Notes under the pieces: model-generated
Database searches by the model: none
The model's input: only the letters and a program-made list of their open reading frames with translations
What the model was told of the DNA's origin: nothing
Program-made: the position numbers and the translations under genes
In this document: positions 1 through 7,141 of the stretch, piece by piece
How the letters are laid out: each line of letters begins with the position of its first letter
Numbering within the stretch: the first letter of the stretch is position 1
From: Saprospiraceae bacterium UBA7328
Lineage (GTDB): Bacteria; Bacteroidota; Bacteroidia; Chitinophagales; Saprospiraceae
Reading direction: 5' to 3'
Length of the DNA: 9,431 nt
Assembly (NCBI GenBank): GCA_002471345.1
Contig: DKPS01000202.1
Coordinates: 1 to 9,431 of the forward strand

Positions 1-619
1 GTCTTAAGAATAGCAAGGCTTCAGAATGAGTTCTGTAATTGTTGAAATGGAGGATCTACTTGCTAAAAAGGTGGCTAAATCTTTTGGGTTAAATAGAAAT
101 TAGTTCAAAATACATTTTGATGAAAACAGGCTCACTTCGATCACAGCCATTTATAGGTAGACTTACTGTTGTAACCCAACTCTTGACGTTTCATTATCTC
201 CAATGGGTAATAAATGAAATATGTCTTCAGAACAATTCCGAAGCACTGAATTCTTAAAGAAAAGGCAATAAAATATCCAATAAATGTAATCGGAGAAGTC
301 CCATTCGTAGTGATAGAACTCCTCATAGCTTGGACATTTAGTATTTGTAATAAGAATCATCTGACCTTAATAAAAGAACGATCTCTTTATCCCCAGTCAA
401 TATTGAATTTAAAGAATAATGAGCTTATCTAGGTATTGCATTGTTCTATCCCCAAAAAAGCCATGGAAGGATTTAAAGCCGTTATTCCCAAATTCCTCAT
501 GGGCATTAAAAAAAGATGATTTGAAATATCTTGAAAATATAATGGTAAGAATTATTGAACTTCCTCATTTTAAATAGAGTGAAAAACGTTATATCAAATA
601 GTTGGGAAACGTATCAATT
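1..619. other. Gene-poor region, no convincing intact gene
   Basis: No recognisable intact gene was found here. The only plus-strand frames opening with ATG are short: 26-103 (25 residues, no family recognised, closed upstream by stops at 5 and 11), 120-254 (44 residues) and 419-577 (52 residues). All are within what AT-rich non-coding DNA gives by chance. The minus strand shows a staggered series of open frames, listed separately as a possible decayed gene. The last part, before 620, must hold the promoter of the clostripain-like gene, but no good Bacteroidota-type promoter (TTG then TAnnTTTG) was visible. Confidence 0.4.
163..568 (-). pseudogene. Possible decayed minus-strand gene of unknown family
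   Basis: Read on the minus strand, four open stretches follow each other in shifting frames. They are 568-506 (20 codons, begins Met-Arg-Lys-Phe), a stretch ending at 409 (contains FHGFFGDRTMQYLDKL), a stretch ending at 338 (contains GDKEIVLLLRSDDSYYK), and 360-163 (65 codons, contains CPSYEEFYHYEWDFSDYIYW). The first break lies at a run of seven A/T bases (507-514). The peptide segments look more protein-like than random because acidic, aromatic and glycine residues are well mixed. I do not recognise the family, and none of the pieces is long enough to prove coding. It could equally be chance open frame. The call rests on inference only. Confidence 0.2.
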
Positions 620-2037
620 ATGAAAGACATTTTTTTAATCTTATTTACAACCTTCTTAACTCTCACTTCCTATTCTCAAGAACAAAAGAATTGGACAATA
701 ATGCATTACTCTGTAGGATCTAATTCGTCAGAAATAGATTTAATGAGTGACATAGATGAAATGAAACAAGGTAAAATTTCAAATGACTACAACCTGATAA
801 CACTCATTGACAGAATTGAAGGATTTTCTCATGATTCACTGACTTTAGACGGAAACTTTACAGACACTCGATTGTATCAAATCAATCACAATACATATGA
901 GCGATTAGAAGGAAAGGAATTTTTACCAGAAATAGGATTTGATCATTCCTATGAAGCCAATATGGCTGATGTATCAGTCCTCAAAAGGTTTATCCAATAT
1001 TGTAAAAAATATTATCCAGCTAACAACTTCATGCTCGTCCTTAGATCGCATGGCAATGGAGTTGCTATGTGTCCAGATGCAGAGGGTGGTCAAATGGATC
1101 GAATATATCCTGCAGAAATTTCAAATATTCTTACAAATGAAGAATCTGTTGATATTCTAGGACTAGATGTCTGCTCTATGGCAGGGTTGGAAAATCTATA
1201 TGAATGGCGCCCTCAAAACAATTCTTTTTCTGCAGACTTTGTTTTGGCATCTTCACCATTATCTGGGGCATGGGCCTATGATGCCATTCTTAATCGAATA
1301 ACCAACGATAAGACAAGTATTTCGGCATCTGATATAAGTTTTTTTAATGGAGGCAAAGAAAAAAATCTAAACCCTAAAACAATGACCCCAATAGATTTTT
1401 CTAAATTAATCATGGAAGAAATTTATGACAATCAAAGATGGGCTTCATGGGGGCTTTTTGATAATTCAAAAATAATAGACGTAAATCAAGGATAGATGAA
1501 GCTTCAAGATTGTTATTCTTGGAGGACAGGAAGCTTATAATTAACATCATTCACAATACACTTGGATATCATCACAATACATCTGAAAATATGGAAATCT
1601 CGCAACTCACATTTCCATATATTGATGCGTATCATTTTTGGACTCAAATAAGTAATTCTGAAGAGTTTGGCAAAGAAACTAGAAGTAAGGCTAAAGAGGT
1701 GTGCCATGCAATCGATGAGCTAGTTCTACTTTCTTACTATGGACAAGGGTATTTACCAGAAACTAATGATTTCATAGAAGGAAAAGGGGGAATCTATCAA
1801 ATAATCCCAAGAGGAGATAATATTTTCTCTCAATCCAAAAGGTCCTTTTGGAATCATTGTGGTTGGTTTCATCCCGATGATAAATCTGGCCTTGAAAACT
1901 CATTTGGTCAATATGATTGGTGTATAAATGGAGCAATTAGAAGTAACAATAAAGTCGATAACTTCTATGAATTATTAGACTTTCTTTTTGACCAAACAAA
2001 TAATGAATCAGGAGGTGTGAACAATTATAAATGGTAA
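620..2037 (+). pseudogene. Clostripain-family (C11) secreted cysteine peptidase, frameshifted
   Basis: The family cleaves proteins, usually after Arg or Lys, outside the cytoplasm. The ATG at 620 is preferred over the upstream TTG at 602 because it starts directly with a signal peptide (MKDIFLILFTTFLTLTSYS, cut before Gln20). The catalytic pair is visible: His144 in RSHGNG and Cys185 in LGLDVCSMAGLE, 41 residues apart as in C11 enzymes. The first frame stops at 1493-1495 after DNSKIIDV. The next frame back, open from before the break, continues with SRIDEASRLLFLEDRKLI and runs to 2037, ending GGVNNYKW as in Bacteroidota members. One extra A in the run at 1483-1485 would give an unbroken protein of about 473 residues, a normal family length. 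The break falls after both catalytic residues, so a truncated product of 292 residues would keep them but lose the C-terminal third. Family call is firm; whether the break is real or a sequence error is open. Confidence 0.85.
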
Positions 2038-2134
2038 CTTAAACTCTACATTGCATATAAATCCGAGGCAAGCATTTGGGGGCTCTACTTCAAATTACTC
2101 AACCTAACTCTCATTAGTACACTATTCTATAAAA

Positions 2135-3445
2135 ATGCATCAATACAAAATCAAAATTATTCTTACTTATTTGTGCTGCTTTCTGATGAGCAGTATATGT
2201 GGAGCCAACCAAAAGGAATATGAACTTGACGTAATAAGCTATCATTTAAATATTGAACCTGAAATTCACGAAAGTTACATTAAAGGTACTGTGACTATAA
2301 ATTTTCAAATTTCTCCAAATGCAAATTCAATTGTTCTCAATTCTGGAAGTCTCCAAATTGACAGTGTTGCTGGGAAAAATGTTGTTGGGTTTAGAAAAAA
2401 TGATGATTTACTAATCATAGAACTATCAAAGAGAGAAAAAAGAGAAAACGAAATCACAATTAAATATCATGGAAGTCCTACAAAAGGACTCTTATTCAAT
2501 TCAAAACTTGATCAAGCTTACACTGTCTATTTCACTAGTCAATGGATGATTTGTAATGACAAGCCAAGTGACAAAGCAACATTGAATCTTAACCTTCTGA
2601 TTCCTAATGGATTGAAATGCATTGCCAATGGTGAATTGATTGGAGTTGAGAAAAAGGAAAGAAAAACACTTTTTAAATGGTCTCAGAAATATGAAACGCC
2701 ATCATACACTTATGGCTTTGCTATCGGTAATTTTAAAGAAGAAAGTGAAAAATACAAGAATATTCAACTCAACTATCTTTCTCACACAAACAGCAATGAC
2801 CCATTGAAAAAAGTTTTTGAAGAGACGGGAAATATTCTTCATTTTTTTGAAGAAAAGTCAGGAGTAAAATATATTCAGCAGTCTTATTCACAAATTCTTA
2901 TTGGAGATCATTATCAGGAGATGTCTGGTTTCTCAGTTCTCAAAAATTCCTATGCTTCGTTTGTACTGAAGGACAGCTCTGAGATTCACCTTACTTCACA
3001 CGAGTTAGCACATCAGTGGTGGGGGAACATGATTACATGTAGGAGTTTTGAGCATTTTTGGCTTAACGAAGCTTTTGCAACCTTTATGTCTACGGCATTC
3101 AGTGAATACAAGTTTGGAAAGGAAAAATATGAATCGGACATATCCATTTATAAAGGCATTTATGATGATATTATTAAAAGAGGAAAAGACAAACCATTAG
3201 TTTTTCCTAACTGGGACAATCCATCGAGAGATGATCGAAACATCGTGTATTACAAAGGCGCATATGTATTACATCTGCTCAGGCAGGAACTAGGTGATGA
3301 AGAATTTTGGGATGGGATTAAGTCCTACAGTAAAAAGTTTTTTGGAAAATCAGTTATTACTTCTGACTTTCAAGAAACAATGGAAAAATCTTCTAACAGA
3401 AACTTGAATGCCTTTTTCGATGAATGGATATATAAAAAAGGGTGA
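2135..3445 (+). CDS. Secreted M1-family zinc metallopeptidase (aminopeptidase-like)
   Basis: This is a gluzincin peptidase that probably removes N-terminal residues from peptides in the periplasm or outside the cell. A Sec signal peptide spans residues 1 to about 23 (KIKIILTYLCCFLMSSICGA). Residues 28-200 form the N-terminal beta domain. The catalytic domain has HELAHQWWGN with zinc ligands His289 and His293, catalytic Glu290, and third ligand Glu312 in WLNEAFATF, spaced as in M1. The transition-state Tyr is probably Tyr372 in YYKGAYVL. The usual GAMEN exopeptidase motif is absent; its place is taken by YQEMSGFSVL (residues 260-269), which I recall from a compact M1 subgroup. At 436 residues the protein stops right after the catalytic domain (FFDEWIYKKG), without the C-terminal helical domain of large aminopeptidases; this looks complete. 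It lies 97 bases behind the clostripain-like gene, so two exported proteases sit side by side. The stop overlaps the next ATG at 3445. Confidence 0.93.
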   Translation: MHQYKIKIILTYLCCFLMSSICGANQKEYELDVISYHLNIEPEIHESYIKGTVTINFQISPNANSIVLNSGSLQIDSVAGKNVVGFRKNDDLLIIELSKREKRENEITIKYHGSPTKGLLFNSKLDQAYTVYFTSQWMICNDKPSDKATLNLNLLIPNGLKCIANGELIGVEKKERKTLFKWSQKYETPSYTYGFAIGNFKEESEKYKNIQLNYLSHTNSNDPLKKVFEETGNILHFFEEKSGVKYIQQSYSQILIGDHYQEMSGFSVLKNSYASFVLKDSSEIHLTSHELAHQWWGNMITCRSFEHFWLNEAFATFMSTAFSEYKFGKEKYESDISIYKGIYDDIIKRGKDKPLVFPNWDNPSRDDRNIVYYKGAYVLHLLRQELGDEEFWDGIKSYSKKFFGKSVITSDFQETMEKSSNRNLNAFFDEWIYKKG

Positions 3446-3687
3446 TGAAAAATGATATAGGACAATACTCTTATAAGCTACTTGGAACGAATGATAAATC
3501 TGAAAAATCATAGATATTAATAGAGTTCAATGCCAACCACCCTATCTCGACGTCAAAATCCTTTGAAGATAAAAACACACTCTCCATATTGACTGTTTTA
3601 TTTGTAGGAGTCCTCGTCACATTTAACCTAATTAGTGATTGGTATAATAGATTTCTACAGAAGCAAGAGTGTGAAAATGCTGTATGA
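3445..3687 (+). pseudogene. Small one-helix membrane ORF with in-frame TAG, unknown family
   Basis: The ATG overlaps the last base of the M1 peptidase stop (TGATG), the arrangement of translationally coupled genes. The frame reads 22 codons (starting MKNDIGQYSYKLLGTNDKSE), meets TAG at 3511-3513, and then stays open for 57 more codons to TGA at 3685-3687. The second part holds a clear hydrophobic stretch (LSILTVLFVGVLVTFNLI) followed by SDWYNRFLQKQE, as in a small single-pass membrane protein. Read through the TAG it would be about 80 residues. A CAG or GAG codon changed to TAG would explain the break. No family was recognised, and the alternative is a chance open frame. The stretch from 3688 to 3750 has further stops in this frame and no gene. 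Confidence 0.35.
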
Positions 3688-3716
3688 CAATATTCACATA
3701 AAGTTGCCCTACATAC

Positions 3717-3746
3717 TTGGGAAGCCTAGGTCTCAAGGTATCTTTG
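3717..3746 (+). promoter_or_regulatory. Candidate Bacteroidota-type promoter before the LytTR gene
   Basis: TATCTTTG at 3739-3746 fits the Bacteroidota minus-7 consensus TAnnTTTG exactly. A TTG at 3717-3719 lies 19 bases upstream, within the usual spacing. The transcript would begin at about 3752, almost on the ATG at 3751, so either the message is leaderless or translation begins further in, for example at the TTG near 3811. A match of this quality is expected about once by chance in a window this size, so the call is tentative. Confidence 0.25.
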
Positions 3747-3750
3747 TAGT

Positions 3751-4601
3751 ATGCCTGAAGCTCCAGCAAATCAAAAAACTGAAGTATGGCCAAATAATGG
3801 AGCTGTCTATTTGATAGAAACAGTTTTCATTATTTTGGTGTCTATATTTTCATTATTTGTACATTATGAAGGCTCGACTCTACTATTTTGTCTAGCAGCC
3901 ATATGTGGATAACCATCTTTGGAAGTTTGTCTTTATGGTTTGGGAATAGGTTCATCTTGGAATATATACTTCAGTCAAAGATCAATTCTAATAAGATCAC
4001 TCAATTTCTTCCCCTTGAGTTGACCATAGCTTCTATTACAGTAACTTCTGTTATCTACATACTTTTTTATCCGTTCTTGATCTACCTGAACATCTTGAAA
4101 TTTGTCTTATCAAATTTTCTTCAAGGGCTCTTTGCTACATGTGGTCTAAGTTTACTAATTGTGATCTTTTATGCCGGTAGTCAAATTTGGAAGTCCTGGT
4201 GGAGTGACGGTGAATTCTTATTCCGATCGAAAAACAACAAAAGCATAGAAAATGATTTGCAGAATTTTATAGCAATTAAAAATTCAAAAGGAATCGTCAA
4301 CCACGACCACAAGAATATTTCATACTTCATCAGTGAGTCCAAGATTGCGTTTCTTGTGGATACATCTGGTAAAAAATGGATTACCCAATACAATCTTTCT
4401 GAACTTGAAAATCTACTTGGAAGTAATTTCTTTAGATTGAACAGAAGAATTCTAGTTAATCGCCAAGTAATCTCTCAAATTAAGAAACTCTCTAATCATC
4501 GACTTCTTGTAACTATTGGCCAGCAAAGTGATGGCCTTAACGAGACCATCAGCAGATATAAATCTACAAGATTTAAGCATTGGTTTCATAGCAGCTTATA
4601 A
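3751..4601 (+). pseudogene. Membrane-anchored LytTR-type transcription regulator, apparently frameshifted
   Basis: LytTR domains bind DNA through a beta fold; in Bacteroidota they are often fused directly to a four-helix membrane domain with no receiver domain. The C-terminal LytTR domain is clear (about residues 130-228 counted from the ATG at 3903): NISYFISESKIAFLVDTSGK, then FFRLNRRILVNRQVISQIKK and SRYKSTRFKHWF. Before it lie three hydrophobic segments, near residues 2-22, 40-62 and 70-96. The ATG at 3903 gives 232 residues but lacks the first helix. That helix appears in the frame starting at ATG 3751 (53 codons, contains VYLIETVFIILVSIFSLFVH), which runs to TAA at 3910-3912 and overlaps the main frame. 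The fused order, first helix then a Gly-rich turn then the second helix, matches intact family members, so I infer one missing base between 3888 and 3912, perhaps in the GG at 3907-3908. The alternative is a short overlapping upstream gene with a separate start at 3903. Confidence 0.72.
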
Positions 4602-4607
4602 AAGGTG

Positions 4608-4635
4608 TGATCATTCGGTATGAATTTAATGATCA
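4608..4635. repeat. Small inverted repeat behind the LytTR gene
   Basis: TGATCATT (4608-4615) and AATGATCA (4628-4635) can pair as an 8-base stem with a 12-base loop, seven bases past the LytTR stop. The stem is AT-rich and has no T-run behind it, so it would be a weak terminator at best. It could also be a chance effect of the palindrome TGATCA occurring twice. Confidence 0.2.
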
Positions 4636-4713
4636 TTCAGGTTTTGATGAACACATTCACTTCGCAATATTATGACTTCATAGGTTATTTGTCCCAAACA
4701 AACAATTTACACA

Positions 4714-5334
4714 ATGAACATAAAAAAGCTTATTGGATTACTGATGTTTCTAGGACTCCCTTTTCTCTTTAGATTTCTCCCTAAAGGATTGATAATCCAC
4801 GAAATCGCCTTCTGGTTCTTGTTTCTTATAATCATGTTGTGGATATATTTCGTAGAAAAACGGACTGTTGTTTCTATTGGATGGAAACAGCTAACCATTA
4901 AAACAGTCTTCAGAGGAACAGGCCTTGGAGTTGTACTTTTCATTTTATTTGGGGTGATAATGACAGGAGTTCAGGCTTTGGGGCTTCCACTCAATCAGGA
5001 GATTGGACAACTCATTGCAAGCCAACCATTGCCATTTCTTTTATTGATAGTAATCAGAGCTGCTATAGTAGAAGAAGTGCTTTACCGCAGCTATGCCTAT
5101 GAGCGAATATTAGAGCTTACAAAGTCTAAATGGATTGCCGCAATTATACCTGTACTCATTTTTATGTTGGCTCATCTTGATTGGGGTTTAGGGCATCTGA
5201 TCTTTGTATTTTTTGCAGGAGCACTTTTCATGATCTTGTACATTTCAAAAAGGAATTTGGGATTACTAATGATTATTCATTTTACTACAGATGTGCTCGC
5301 CTTGCTCGTGCTACCAATGCTGGTTGAAGCTTAG
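4714..5334 (+). CDS. CPBP-family intramembrane metalloprotease (Rce1/CAAX-protease-like)
   Basis: This is an integral membrane protein of the CPBP/ABI group, relatives of Rce1, which cleave substrates within or next to the membrane. The three diagnostic motifs are all present: Glu120-Glu121-xxx-Arg125 (VEEVLYRSY), Phe150-xxx-His154 (FMLAH), and His189-xxx-Asp193 (HFTTD). These residues form the metal or active site in the family. About six to eight hydrophobic segments are visible, the first starting near residue 5 and the last (VLALLVLPML) at the very C-terminus. The 206-residue length is normal and the frame is unbroken. The ATG at 4714 starts right before the first hydrophobic segment, and no strong ribosome site is visible. 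The substrate cannot be told from sequence. It lies 112 bases behind the LytTR gene and is closed off by the hairpin at 5341-5419, so it may be transcribed alone or with that regulator. Confidence 0.92.
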   Translation: MNIKKLIGLLMFLGLPFLFRFLPKGLIIHEIAFWFLFLIIMLWIYFVEKRTVVSIGWKQLTIKTVFRGTGLGVVLFILFGVIMTGVQALGLPLNQEIGQLIASQPLPFLLLIVIRAAIVEEVLYRSYAYERILELTKSKWIAAIIPVLIFMLAHLDWGLGHLIFVFFAGALFMILYISKRNLGLLMIIHFTTDVLALLVLPMLVEA

Positions 5335-5340
5335 TAAAAT

Positions 5341-5419
5341 GGTTACTCGTTCGTTTTATCTTTTGTTATCAGCTTTTATTTAAAACAAAAGTCAGATAAG
5401 GCTATTCGAACGGGTAACC
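5341..5419 (+). terminator. Large hairpin, probable terminator behind the CPBP gene
   Basis: GGTTACTCGTTCG (5341-5353) pairs over all 13 positions with CGAACGGGTAACC (5407-5419), one pair being U-G in RNA. Inside it a second stem, CTTTTGTT (5360-5367) with AACAAAAG (5384-5391), is extended by TTAT (5356-5359) with ATAA (5396-5399) around a small bulge. An A-run (5336-5339) precedes the outer stem and a TTTT (near 5423-5426) follows it. It starts seven bases past the CPBP stop. A two-storey terminator or an mRNA 3-prime stabiliser is the simplest reading. At about 79 bases it is unusually long for a simple terminator, and a miniature inverted-repeat element is the alternative, although I see no target-site duplication. 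Confidence 0.55.
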
Positions 5420-5624
5420 GGCTTTTAGAATGGAGATTATCATTTTGGATATATTTTTAAAAATCAGACTGAAGCAGACTTAGGTAAGTAGTATATTGAA
5501 ACTGGAAGTAAATAATGTAACACTAATAATGATAAATTATAAGACTAACTATCGAAACTTAAACCTTCCATACTGCCATGTTTGTATAAGTTGATCAACA
5601 TTCAGTTTCTTTAATCACTAACCA
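5420..5624. other. Intergenic, no gene seen
   Basis: This is the upstream region of the DUF6090 gene. It is AT-rich with stops in all plus-strand frames. A short direct repeat CAGACT occurs twice near 5465-5480. No exact TAnnTTTG promoter element was found. Confidence 0.4.
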
Positions 5625-6388
5625 ATGATAAAATTCTTCAGAAATATTAGGCAAGGATTACTTAATGAAACAAATTCACCAAGTATTTAATATATGCTAT
5701 TGGAGAAATTGCCTTAGTGGTTATAGGGATTTTGATAGCCCTTCAACTTAACAATTGGAACGTAAAACAAAAATCTGAATCCCTCAAAATCGAGCTTCTT
5801 ACAAATCTTAAATCAGAGTTGCAAAATGATTTGATGCGATTAGATATTACGGATCAATTTCTGGAAGATAGAAAACGATATTCTTCTCAGCTACTTGAAT
5901 ATTTTGAGGAGATACCAAAAAAGATTGACTCTGTACAAGTTATTTTAGCTATTGAACGCTGTGGATATGCTCATACATTTAACCCCTCAATGCCTACTTA
6001 TAATGAGATGAAAGGATCTGGCAATCTGAACTTAATCCAATCAAATTCACTTACTAGGGCTTTGGCAAATTATGAAACCTTCATTTATAACAGTCTGTCT
6101 ATAGAGGAAAGGTATGCCAATACTATGACAGATTTTTCTAATACAGCCATGAAATATATGGACCCTCAGTTTGGATTCATAGACATTAAAGACACTATAG
6201 CTCAAGAATACCAAGGACTAAATTTTGATTTGAAAGCAATGGCCGTAGACGATGAGTTAGTTACTTTAACCAAAATTGTATTAAATAGAACAATCGTAGA
6301 GAAACGATACAAAGAAGACCTCATTAAACCCAGAATTATAAATGCAATTGAACTTATTGACATAGAATTAAATGATTCCATTAAATAA
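5625..6388 (+). pseudogene. DUF6090-family single-pass membrane protein, frameshifted near the N-terminus
   Basis: DUF6090 proteins are common, often multi-copy, Bacteroidota membrane proteins of unknown function. They begin with a basic amphipathic stretch (MIKFFRxIRxxLL), then KYxxYAIGEIxLVVIGILIALQxNNWNE, then a long helical outer part. Here MIKFFRNIRQGLLNETNSP is encoded from the ATG at 5625, but that frame stops at 5688-5690. The continuation KYLIYAIGEIALVVIGILIA lies in another frame from 5681 and runs open to 6388. Adding one A to the AA at 5681-5682 (CCAAG to CCAAAG) restores the family sequence exactly, giving about 254 residues, a normal length. Without it, only an N-truncated product from the GTG at 5717 is possible, starting inside the membrane helix. 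The C-terminal part is rich in Leu, Glu and Lys and probably helical. It may be a real pseudogene or a single-base sequence error. Confidence 0.85.
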
Positions 6389-6534
6389 AAGCGATCCTAA
6401 ATAACACTGGCTAATACATACAAGGTGAAAAATGCTTTCATTTATTAATATTCTATAAACATCATCTAGTTTTAATGGATCACTTATACTGTAAATAGTC
6501 AATAGCTCATCAGGTCCAAATAATTGACAGAGAT

Positions 6535-7050
6535 TTAGGCAAACGCTTTTCCTGCATCCAATTCAAGAAATTCTGAATAGATACTTTTAAAATTTTCCTT
6601 TTCTAATTGTCTACCAGTTTCAACATAGAATTTTAAGCCTACCAAAACTTGGTGTAAATTTTTCTTCATAGATCTTAACATGAACATTGCCAATATTGCT
6701 GGTATTGTCCTATATCTAAATGTTATAGCAACTTCTGTAGACTCTGCGCCGAGTTGTCTTAAACTAAAAGTTGCCATAATATCTTTAACTCCAGGAAACC
6801 CATTTGCATCTATTGCTAACTTTTCAAGAGGTATGGCTTCCAATACATTTTCAGTGATAGACATCTTAGATCCAAATTGACAAACCCTTTGGCAACCTAT
6901 TTCGCCATTTTTCCCTTTGGTTAACCTAGAATCGGTGGTTCCAGGATGATAAATATTTATCTCGCTAAATTGATTGAATAAGACCTCCCAAATTTTTTCT
7001 CGATTTGCATTAACACGGATATCTGTTTGTAATGATTTCAACTTTGCCAT
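6535..7050 (-). CDS. SRPBCC-superfamily protein (polyketide cyclase/START-like fold)
   Basis: The protein has 171 residues. It starts with the family's first strand and helix (TDIRVNANREKIWEVLFNQF, residues 9-28), followed by YHPGTT (34-39) and a strand-rich middle, for example ITENVLEAIPLEKLAIDA (65-82) and STEVAITFRYRT (104-115). It ends with the long C-terminal helix (about 127-150) that closes the hydrophobic cavity of this fold. Such proteins bind small hydrophobic ligands; the ligand here cannot be told. I chose the ATG at 7050 because the TTG 12 codons further upstream (7086) adds a stretch that does not fit the fold and has no ribosome site. It lies 91 bases behind the AraC-type gene on the same strand, and its upstream region carries an element shared with that gene (7112-7132). 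I infer that the AraC protein controlled it. The frame is intact. Confidence 0.82.
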   Translation of the reverse strand: MAKLKSLQTDIRVNANREKIWEVLFNQFSEINIYHPGTTDSRLTKGKNGEIGCQRVCQFGSKMSITENVLEAIPLEKLAIDANGFPGVKDIMATFSLRQLGAESTEVAITFRYRTIPAILAMFMLRSMKKNLHQVLVGLKFYVETGRQLEKENFKSIYSEFLELDAGKAFA

Positions 7051-7111
7051 AATGTTTAATTTGATTCCTAAATTATTTCTAACCAAAGTTGAGGTGAATG
7101 AGAGGAAAGTC

Positions 7112-7132
7112 CTTTTTGATTAAGGTCAATAA
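7112..7132 (-). promoter_or_regulatory. Candidate operator upstream of the SRPBCC gene
   Basis: On the plus strand this reads CTTTT, then seven variable bases, then GGTCAA and AA. It matches the element at 8011-8031 upstream of the AraC-type gene at 16 of 21 positions, including the full AAGGTCAA. It lies 62 bases upstream of the SRPBCC ATG, between that gene and the end of the AraC gene. Read on the minus strand, TTGACCTT could also be part of a promoter. Binding by the AraC protein is an inference. Confidence 0.33.
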
Positions 7133-7141
7133 CTTTTCTAT

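Noticed and set aside
602..619. TTG start extending the clostripain-like protein by six residues
   Set aside because: The ATG at 620 begins directly with a good signal peptide; the extension adds nothing and has no ribosome site.
3751..3912. Independent 53-residue membrane protein gene
   Set aside because: Its helix is what the LytTR protein lacks at its N-terminus, so a frameshifted single gene is the simpler reading, though a separate gene is not excluded.
4608..4638. Operator made of the repeated GATCATTC
   Set aside because: The repeat follows from the palindrome TGATCA occurring twice just after a stop codon; no promoter is near enough to support an operator.
5341..5419. Integron attC site
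   Set aside because: The arms lack the GTTRRRY/RYYYAAC core sites, and there is no integrase or cassette array.
7051..7086. TTG start giving the SRPBCC protein 12 more residues
   Set aside because: The ATG at 7050 fits the normal start of the fold and the extension is not family-like.
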